A stretch of 64,000 nt of DNA from Parapedobacter sp051400755 (GTDB taxonomy: Bacteria; Bacteroidota; Bacteroidia; Sphingobacteriales; Sphingobacteriaceae): the NCBI RefSeq assembly GCF_051400755.1, contig NZ_JBLFFL010000003.1, positions 372,001 through 436,000 of the forward strand. The letters are read 5' to 3'. Shown piece after piece: positions 58,095 to 64,000 of the stretch. The position numbers and the translations under genes are program-made. Under the pieces are notes generated by a model. It was not told where the DNA came from. It did not search any database and saw only the letters and a program-made list of their open reading frames with translations. Every line of letters begins with the position of its first letter. The stretch's first letter is position 1.

Positions 58095-59294
58095 CTAATC
58101 GTTCGCTATCCTGGCATACATTTCAACCATCGCCGCCTGGTCAAGCAACCATTTGCGTGAACGAATATCCACGCTTTTCCAATCTTGATCAAACAACCCG
58201 TTTGCGCTCCTCCCATGATTCCACGCATAATCCAGGTTCTGTTTGAATGCTTCGAGGTATCGGGCATTACCATCTACTTCATCAAGCGCTACATAACCCC
58301 TTAGCATCACAGCAATGAACCAATTGTTGCTTGGCTTCAGGAACCTGGATGACCCACCCGGCCCTCCGGAAGCTTCAAAAAAATAATCATAGCCACTTTG
58401 GGCAATGCGCTTAGCGTCTTCCAGGTAGCCGGTATCGTTCGTTGCATGGTATAACAATACCGCCCCTTGGAGCATTTGCCCGCTGTTATACGGATACTTC
58501 CGTTTGTTTACCCGTCCGGCGAGGTTGATGTTGTCCCAATAAAGGCCATCCGCAGGATCCTGCAAGTGGCGTTTTGTCCACGCATACCATTCCCTCCCCT
58601 GCGCCAGATAGGCGCTGTCTTTGGTGGCTTCAAACATCCGGAGGGCAAATACGACCGCTGGCGCATTCGAACAGGTATTTTTCGACTCTTTTTTCTGCTC
58701 ACACCAGTATACGCCCCCGCCTAGCAGGCTATCCTGTCCGCTCTTCACGAACGCCCATATTTCCGTCGCTTTATCCAAGTATTGCTGCCGCCCGCTGTGG
58801 AGATACAATTCGGAAAAATCGATCCCCAGCCAGATGTTATCATCATAGAACCGATCGGATGGGCCTGCCGCGCGGATATAGGATGCATATGCCGCGGGCT
58901 TTCTGTCCGGATCATAGTATTGTTGCAGTGCTGGCACAATACGCTTATCCACTAAGCTCAGGTATGCAGTGTCTTTCGTGTGCTCGAGCAATGCACTCAC
59001 GGCAGACAGTGTCCCCGAAAACGGCCACAGATACGCGTACGGATTCGTTGATCCGGCCTGCCCTCCAGCCAGGTAATCGGCCCGGTAACTGCTGTCATAC
59101 GGAAAATTCTCCCGCAGCAGCAAGGAGTTATTCGCCGAATACAAGGCATAGATGGAGTCGAGTGTTGCTGTCGCGCGATGAAGTGAAGGATTTTCTTCCC
59201 TTGCTTGCTCACCATGCCTTCCGGCAACGAGCACTGCCATGGCCACCGCTCCCGCAAACCAATAGACCGGCTGAACTATTTTTTTTACATACAT
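58095..59294 (-). CDS. Glycoside hydrolase family 76 protein (alpha-1,6-mannanase type)
   Basis: A 399-residue (alpha/alpha)6-barrel protein with an N-terminal membrane/signal segment (residues 8-25). The catalytic aspartate pair is Asp151-Asp152 in RFYDDNIWLGIDF. WCEQKKESKNTCSNAPAVVF and YPYNSGQMLQGAVLL are also typical of GH76. Characterised members cut alpha-1,6-mannan backbones. The frame is open to 59456, but MYVKKIVQPVYWF (ATG at 59294) begins the signal segment. It is the first gene of the operon with the subunit 3 and GMC genes, an unusual pairing. Confidence 0.88.
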   Translation of the reverse strand: MYVKKIVQPVYWFAGAVAMAVLVAGRHGEQAREENPSLHRATATLDSIYALYSANNSLLLRENFPYDSSYRADYLAGGQAGSTNPYAYLWPFSGTLSAVSALLEHTKDTAYLSLVDKRIVPALQQYYDPDRKPAAYASYIRAAGPSDRFYDDNIWLGIDFSELYLHSGRQQYLDKATEIWAFVKSGQDSLLGGGVYWCEQKKESKNTCSNAPAVVFALRMFEATKDSAYLAQGREWYAWTKRHLQDPADGLYWDNINLAGRVNKRKYPYNSGQMLQGAVLLYHATNDTGYLEDAKRIAQSGYDYFFEASGGPGGSSRFLKPSNNWFIAVMLRGYVALDEVDGNARYLEAFKQNLDYAWNHGRSANGLFDQDWKSVDIRSRKWLLDQAAMVEMYARIAND

Positions 59295-59421
59295 ATCGTC
59301 AAGTTGAGCATTATGGCGAGCCTTGTCGTCCACCGCCGCTATGCAGGCATTGGCGTTGTGCAGTCCATCCATCGCTATAGGGAAGCTAAGGTAACGACAA
59401 ATTGCGTAAAGCAAAAAGAAA

Positions 59422-59443
59422 AAGCTGCCTTGAGGGGCAGCTT
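59422..59443 (-). terminator. Terminator of the cold-shock gene
   Basis: AAGCTGCC (59422-59429) pairs with GGCAGCTT (59436-59443) around TTGAGG. On the - strand TTTTCTTTTTGC follows, 29 bases beyond the csp stop. Confidence 0.88.
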
Positions 59444-59472
59444 CAATGAAAACCAATCGAATTGACTTTCGT

Positions 59473-59664
59473 TTAGATGAGCTTTACATTCACCGCACTG
59501 GGGCCTTTTTTGCCCTTTTCGACTTCAAAGGATACGTCGTCGTTTTCGCGGATCTGATCAATCAGACCGGATACGTGAACAAAAACGTCCGCACCACCAC
59601 CTGTCGGGGTGATAAATCCGAAACCCTTGGTCTCATTGAAGAATTTTACTACGCCTTCTTGCAT
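59473..59664 (-). CDS. Cold-shock protein
   Basis: A 63-residue beta-barrel protein of the CspA family. The nucleic-acid binding motifs RNP1 (KGFGFITP) and RNP2 (DVFVHVSGL) are intact. It acts as a single-stranded RNA/DNA chaperone. The leader is about 70 bases (a TAAGTTTT element lies near 59735-59728), long enough for the temperature-sensitive control known for csp genes, but no such element can be read with confidence. It has its own terminator. Confidence 0.95.
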   Translation of the reverse strand: MQEGVVKFFNETKGFGFITPTGGGADVFVHVSGLIDQIRENDDVSFEVEKGKKGPSAVNVKLI

Positions 59665-59825
59665 TGTGATCTAAAATAAAAATTAAAATTTAACTAATAG
59701 CGAACGCCCGCATTATCTGTGCCAAAACTTAGCGGAAATCACATTTCGAATGAACATTTATGGAATTCGTGCTGCTGTAGCATCCGTGTACTGCCATGCG
59801 TCATTACATAATGGCGCAATTTAGC

Positions 59826-59833
59826 TAAGTTTG
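59826..59833 (+). promoter_or_regulatory. -7 promoter element of the macroglobulin-like gene
   Basis: TAAGTTTG matches the consensus and lies 31 bases before the ATG at 59865. The -33 box is not clear. Confidence 0.6.
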
Positions 59834-59864
59834 TAACAGCATTGAGGGAATTAATTCTAACACC

Positions 59865-62800
59865 ATGATTCGCAGCATCTTTTCCGTATTGACAATTTTC
59901 ATCACAATCGCCTCCCCTACCATGGCACAACACCAAACGCACCGATTCAAGCAAGAATGGCAGCAGATCGACTCCCTTGCAGGCAAAGGACTACCCGAAT
60001 CAGCGGCGGTAATCGCCCGCAAGGTGTTGGCCACCGCGCAGCAGCAAGGAGATGCCCCCAATGCCATTAAGGCCCAGCTGTTCCTGATGGGGGTGGATGA
60101 GACCATCCACGAAGAGGCTACCATTGGCAACATCCGCCGGATCGATTCGCTCATCGCGATAAGCGAAGGTCCTGAACAGGCGCTGTGGCAAAGCATCAAT
60201 GCCGAACTCTATTGGCAATATTACCAAGGCAATCGCTGGACCATATTAGGCCGGACACCGCTGGCTGGCGAACCGCCTGCCGATATCACGGCATGGGATG
60301 CCGCCGCGTTTGTGTCCAAAGCCAGCGACCTTTACCAAGCCTCCATCCTCGATAGCGAGCCGCTGAAAGTGATTCCGGTGAAGCACTACGCACCACTGCT
60401 GCTGGAGGGCAAAAACACACGGCACCTGCGTCCTACGTTGTATGATCTGCTGGCATTCCGCGCCATCGAATTTTTCCAAAATGATGAAAAGGATGTCATC
60501 AAACCGGCCTATCAATTTCAGATCGACGGCACGTTGTGGTTTGAACCGGTGGATCGCTTTGCCGCCGTGATGGTCAATCCACGGAACCCTGAGGCGCTGC
60601 ATTTCCGCGCGCTGCATACCTATCAATGGCTCCTGCGGTTCCACCTCAACGATGAAAAGCCCGATGCGCTCATCGATGCCGACCTGCAGCGGCTGGCATT
60701 CGTGCATCAATATTCGGTACACCCCGATAAGGACAGCCTGTACCTACAGGCGCTCCAAACATTGGAACAACGGTATGTCAATACGCCCGCCTCTGCACAG
60801 GTCACCTACCGAATCCTCCAGTTTAGGCATGATACCCAGTCGGCGGACACGACCGGGCATGACCTCGAGGTGTTGAAAAATCAGCTCGATGCGCTGATTG
60901 CGCGCTTCCCGGATACCGAAGGGGCGGCCAACGCCACGCAGCTGCGCCATACGTTGACCAGCAAATCGCTCAACCTGCAAACCGAAGAGGTGGCATTGCC
61001 CGCGGAAAACAGCAAAGCACTGCTGACCTACCGCAACCTGGACCAGGTATACCTGCGCATCTATCGCATTCCCTCCAGTTGGGATGTCCGGCAGCGCGGC
61101 CTAAAGGAAGCGGAACAGGCCAACCTACTAGCGGGCAATCCGCTGAAACAATGGGAATCGGCACTGCCCGGCAGCGGCGACTACCGCGAGCACCGTACTG
61201 AACTCAAAATAGACCCGCTGCCCGCGGGGAGCTTTCTCCTCGTGGCATCGGCAACGCCGGATTTCACATCCGGCGACAACATCCTGCATGCCGTGCCCTT
61301 TCAGGTTTCCAGCGTGAGCGTGGTCATTCAAAATACCCAACGGCATGCCTCCCTAGTGGCACTCCACCGCAAGTCGGGCATGCCCATCCGAGGGGCCGAG
61401 GTGACGCATTGGGAAAACAACTGGAATGCCAAGGCCAAGGATTATGAATATACCCGATTGGGCGAATCCCGCACGGATGAAGACGGCGTAGCACCGTTGA
61501 TCCTTGATGGCTCCAAAAACCGGCGAATCAACCGGATTACCGTCGTGTTACATGGCGATACCCTACAAACCGATGGCTACCACTATCGCCTCGACCGCGA
61601 GGATGAACAAGCGGATACCCGCAAACATACGTTTCTTTTTACCGACCGCGCGATCTATCGTCCCGGACAGACCGTCCATTTCAAGGGCATCATGGTGGAG
61701 CACCACATCAAACGCAAAGACAACACGACATTGGCAAACGAAAAAACGGACGTGACCCTGTATGATGCCAATGGCCAAGAAGTGGCAAAGCTACCGTTGG
61801 TCACCAATGCCTGGGGTTCTTTCTCGGGCAAATTCACGGCGCCGACCAGCGGACTCACCGGCCAGATGCGCATCGGCAATGACAACGGGGATGTCTATAT
61901 CTCGGTGGAGGAATACAAGCGGCCAAAATTCCATGTCGCGTTCGACACGGTGAAATCGGCCATCGCCCTCCATGAACAGGTGACCGTAAAAGGCCGCGCA
62001 CAGGCCTATGCCGGCAACAGCATCGATGGCGCACAGGTCAGCTATCGGGTGGTGCGGCGCGCGCGCTTCCCGTATTTCTGGGCGTTCCACCGCTGGGGGC
62101 AGCCGCAGTCGCCCGAAATGGAAATCGCCAATGGTACCGTTGCCACCGATGGCGAAGGCGCTTTTGAGGTTCCTTTTACCCCCATTCCGGATCAGCAAAT
62201 CAATCCACAGACATTTCCTGTTTTTACGTACACCGTCTATGTAGACGTTACCGACATCAACGGCGAGACCCAAAGCGGCAGTTATGGCCTCCATGCGGGC
62301 TACCGCTCGCTGGAAATCCAAGCCACCATCGCCGAGCAGCTGGATGCCCGTAAGCCGCAGAAGCTCACGGTGCATACCGAAAACCTCAACGGTGTATCCA
62401 CGCCCGCCGATGTATCGGTTTCCATTGCCCCGCTACGCTTTCCGGGCAAACTGTACCGCAAACGCCTTTGGGAAAAACCGGACCGATATACGATGACGGA
62501 AGCGGAATTCCGCACGGCCTTTCCGGACGACGAGTATGGCGATGAGGCGGACTACCTGAATTGGCCTCCCGACGAGCCGATATGGAAAACAACGCTCCAT
62601 ACCGGAGAGAAAACGGCAACGGAACTCCCCGCGGCAGCATGGAAGGATGAAGGCTGGCACCTCATCGAACTCACGACCACCGACCCGCAGGGGAATACCA
62701 TCACCGAGAAACAATATACGTATGTGACCGATCCCACCGGTGATGCGCAACCCCAAACCGCACTGCTGATGCAGACGGACAGTACGACCCTGCAACCGGA

Positions 62801-64000
62801 CCAACGATTGGCCATGACCGTCAAAACAGGCTATGACAGCACCTACGTATTGGAAAGCAACACCGATGTAAGCCCTGAATTCACCACGTTCTCCGAAACC
62901 CGCCATATCGACCGCCCCATCACCGAGGGAGACCGGGGCGGCTTAGGCTTCCACTGGCTGTATGTATACAACAACCGGGTGTATACCGCATCCAAGCGCA
63001 TTGACATCCCGTGGACCAACCGGGATCTGCAACTCGAATGGGCCACGCATCGCGATAAGCTCCTGCCGGGTGAGCAGGAAGCGTGGCGCCTCACCATCAA
63101 AGGCGATAAAAAAGACGCTGTAGCCGCCGAATTGCTCGCCGGATTGTATGACGCATCGCTGGATGCACTGAAGCCCCATGGCTGGCAGTGGGATAAGCTC
63201 TCGCCCGTCAACCTCCTTGATGGCTACTGGAATACGCAGCAAGGTTTCGGCCTGAGCGCCGGCGCCGTGTGGCAAAATACCATCAATGGCCCCTGGCCCG
63301 AAGGATTCGACAAGCAGTATGACCAACTCGTAAACTACTTGTCCGGCTACGCACGCCCCGGCAGAGGCATCCGGATACGGGGGGTTTCTAACCAACTCGC
63401 GGGAAAGGTTGCCGGTGTGCAAGCATCACCAGAAAGCGCCTTACAGGAAGTCGTAGTCGTAGGCTACGGAGAGCAAGAACAATCTGCATTGACCGGCGCT
63501 GCCGAAGATACAGCTGCCAGCGAGGAGCAAGCACCCCCCGCCGAAGCGGACACCAACATCCCCATACGCACCAACCTACAGGAGACGGCGTTCTTCCTGC
63601 CCCAATTGCAAACCGATGCCGAGGGCAACGTGACGCTCGAGTTCACCCTTCCCGAAGCCCTCACCGAATGGAAGCTGATGGCATTTGCCCATACCCAAGA
63701 CTGGAAAACCGGGTACCTCGAAGGCAAGGTCAAAACCCAGAAAGACCTGATGGTAATGCCCAACCTGCCGCGCTTCCTGCGCCAGGGGGATGACATCCGC
63801 ATCAGTGCCAAGGTGAGCAACATCAGCGCCGAGGCCTTAGCCGGTGTAGCACAGTTGACCCTGTTGGATGCCGCAACGCTCCAACCGATCAGCGATTTCG
63901 GCAACAGCGCCGCGCAACAGGACTTTTCCGTAGCTGCTGGCCAGAGCGCGACTGTCCATTGGGACCTACAGGTTCCGGGCGACTACCTGTCACCAGTGGT
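59865..64000 (+). CDS. Alpha-2-macroglobulin family protein with SusC-like segment, C-terminus outside window
   Basis: More than 1378 codons, still open at the window end. A signal peptide (ending TMAQ) is followed by a large N-terminal region. The MG2-type domain has FTDRAIYRPGQTVHFKGI (around residues 591-608). The conserved A2M region with NIPIRTNLQETAFFLPQL starts near 1232 and continues TLEFTLPEALTEWKLMAFAH. Between them, around residues 1175-1210, is IRIRGVSNQLAGKVAGVQ followed by LQEVVVVGYGEQEQSALTGA, which is the TonB-plug signature of SusC-type receptors. Bacterial macroglobulins trap proteases in the envelope. Whether the plug-like piece binds a TonB partner is unknown. Confidence 0.88.
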   Translation, partial: MIRSIFSVLTIFITIASPTMAQHQTHRFKQEWQQIDSLAGKGLPESAAVIARKVLATAQQQGDAPNAIKAQLFLMGVDETIHEEATIGNIRRIDSLIAISEGPEQALWQSINAELYWQYYQGNRWTILGRTPLAGEPPADITAWDAAAFVSKASDLYQASILDSEPLKVIPVKHYAPLLLEGKNTRHLRPTLYDLLAFRAIEFFQNDEKDVIKPAYQFQIDGTLWFEPVDRFAAVMVNPRNPEALHFRALHTYQWLLRFHLNDEKPDALIDADLQRLAFVHQYSVHPDKDSLYLQALQTLEQRYVNTPASAQVTYRILQFRHDTQSADTTGHDLEVLKNQLDALIARFPDTEGAANATQLRHTLTSKSLNLQTEEVALPAENSKALLTYRNLDQVYLRIYRIPSSWDVRQRGLKEAEQANLLAGNPLKQWESALPGSGDYREHRTELKIDPLPAGSFLLVASATPDFTSGDNILHAVPFQVSSVSVVIQNTQRHASLVALHRKSGMPIRGAEVTHWENNWNAKAKDYEYTRLGESRTDEDGVAPLILDGSKNRRINRITVVLHGDTLQTDGYHYRLDREDEQADTRKHTFLFTDRAIYRPGQTVHFKGIMVEHHIKRKDNTTLANEKTDVTLYDANGQEVAKLPLVTNAWGSFSGKFTAPTSGLTGQMRIGNDNGDVYISVEEYKRPKFHVAFDTVKSAIALHEQVTVKGRAQAYAGNSIDGAQVSYRVVRRARFPYFWAFHRWGQPQSPEMEIANGTVATDGEGAFEVPFTPIPDQQINPQTFPVFTYTVYVDVTDINGETQSGSYGLHAGYRSLEIQATIAEQLDARKPQKLTVHTENLNGVSTPADVSVSIAPLRFPGKLYRKRLWEKPDRYTMTEAEFRTAFPDDEYGDEADYLNWPPDEPIWKTTLHTGEKTATELPAAAWKDEGWHLIELTTTDPQGNTITEKQYTYVTDPTGDAQPQTALLMQTDSTTLQPDQRLAMTVKTGYDSTYVLESNTDVSPEFTTFSETRHIDRPITEGDRGGLGFHWLYVYNNRVYTASKRIDIPWTNRDLQLEWATHRDKLLPGEQEAWRLTIKGDKKDAVAAELLAGLYDASLDALKPHGWQWDKLSPVNLLDGYWNTQQGFGLSAGAVWQNTINGPWPEGFDKQYDQLVNYLSGYARPGRGIRIRGVSNQLAGKVAGVQASPESALQEVVVVGYGEQEQSALTGAAEDTAASEEQAPPAEADTNIPIRTNLQETAFFLPQLQTDAEGNVTLEFTLPEALTEWKLMAFAHTQDWKTGYLEGKVKTQKDLMVMPNLPRFLRQGDDIRISAKVSNISAEALAGVAQLTLLDAATLQPISDFGNSAAQQDFSVAAGQSATVHWDLQVPGDYLSPV

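Noticed and set aside
1..64000. CRISPR arrays, rRNA genes, complete insertion sequences, prophage genes, known riboswitches
   Set aside because: None could be supported: no regularly spaced repeats with unique spacers, no rRNA sequence, no intact transposase or integrase, and no known aptamer motif.

Overview
The window is a piece of a Bacteroidetes chromosome, most likely from the order Sphingobacteriales. Evidence: promoters of the Bacteroidetes type (TTTG near -33 and TAnnTTTG near -7) precede many genes; there are lineage-marker genes (gldC, a parA-parB-DUF5683-dapB-lepB cluster, a DUF5684-lepB fusion, an ileS-traR/dksA-lspA operon, DUF2911, DUF1080); and Shine-Dalgarno sequences are generally absent. 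I cannot name the genus. Most of the window is dense, moderately GC-rich housekeeping DNA, broken by short AT-rich accessory patches.

Layout. 1-2020: the end of lpxH, an SMR exporter, prfA and tRNA-Asp. 2100-6700: an AT-rich patch directly downstream of tRNA-Asp, with unknown secreted proteins, a SHOCT-domain membrane protein, a lipoprotein and several broken genes (excisionase-like helix-turn-helix fragment, T9SS sorting-domain remnant, nonsense-mutated HigA-like antitoxin) beside an orphan HicB-like antitoxin. 7000-9900: small enzymes and an ECF sigma factor. 10100-12412: glyA, a DUF7935-like gene and an IscA/SufA-type protein, followed by a tandem palindromic repeat. 12758-17237: ileS, a TraR/DksA-like gene and lspA. 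17277-21628: gnd, a GH43 enzyme, an RmlD-like reductase and a hotdog thioesterase. 21700-25552: DUF1080 lipoprotein, EVE protein, gldC, a small membrane protein, rhlE and a zinc-ribbon protein.

25653-30200: a glycosyltransferase and a second AT-rich patch holding a 42-residue membrane peptide gene, a CPBP protein, an O-methyltransferase and a frameshifted unknown ORF. 30202-34149: a catalytic/non-catalytic M16 peptidase pair and an FMN reductase. 34272-39037: the chromosome-partitioning, lysine/peptidoglycan precursor and secretion cluster. 39067-43124: pdxJ, the c-di-AMP synthase gene cdaA, DUF2911 and a sugar MFS transporter. 43510-52006: DinB, a histidine kinase, gltX and two large helicases (SNF2, Pif1-like). 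52090-52640 is a complex palindromic non-coding element. 52713-55202: feoA-feoB plus a FeoB-associated Cys-rich peptide. 55255-59294: a cupin isomerase and a GH76 / Tat-lipoprotein / GMC oxidoreductase operon. 59473 to the end: a cold-shock protein and a very large alpha-2-macroglobulin-like protein that carries a SusC-type EVVVVGYG segment and runs off the window.

I found no intact defence system, CRISPR array, prophage or complete insertion sequence. The most unusual items are the macroglobulin/TonB-plug hybrid, the decayed island next to tRNA-Asp, two kinds of palindromic repeat, three genes predicted to be transcribed without a leader, and several small or broken genes.
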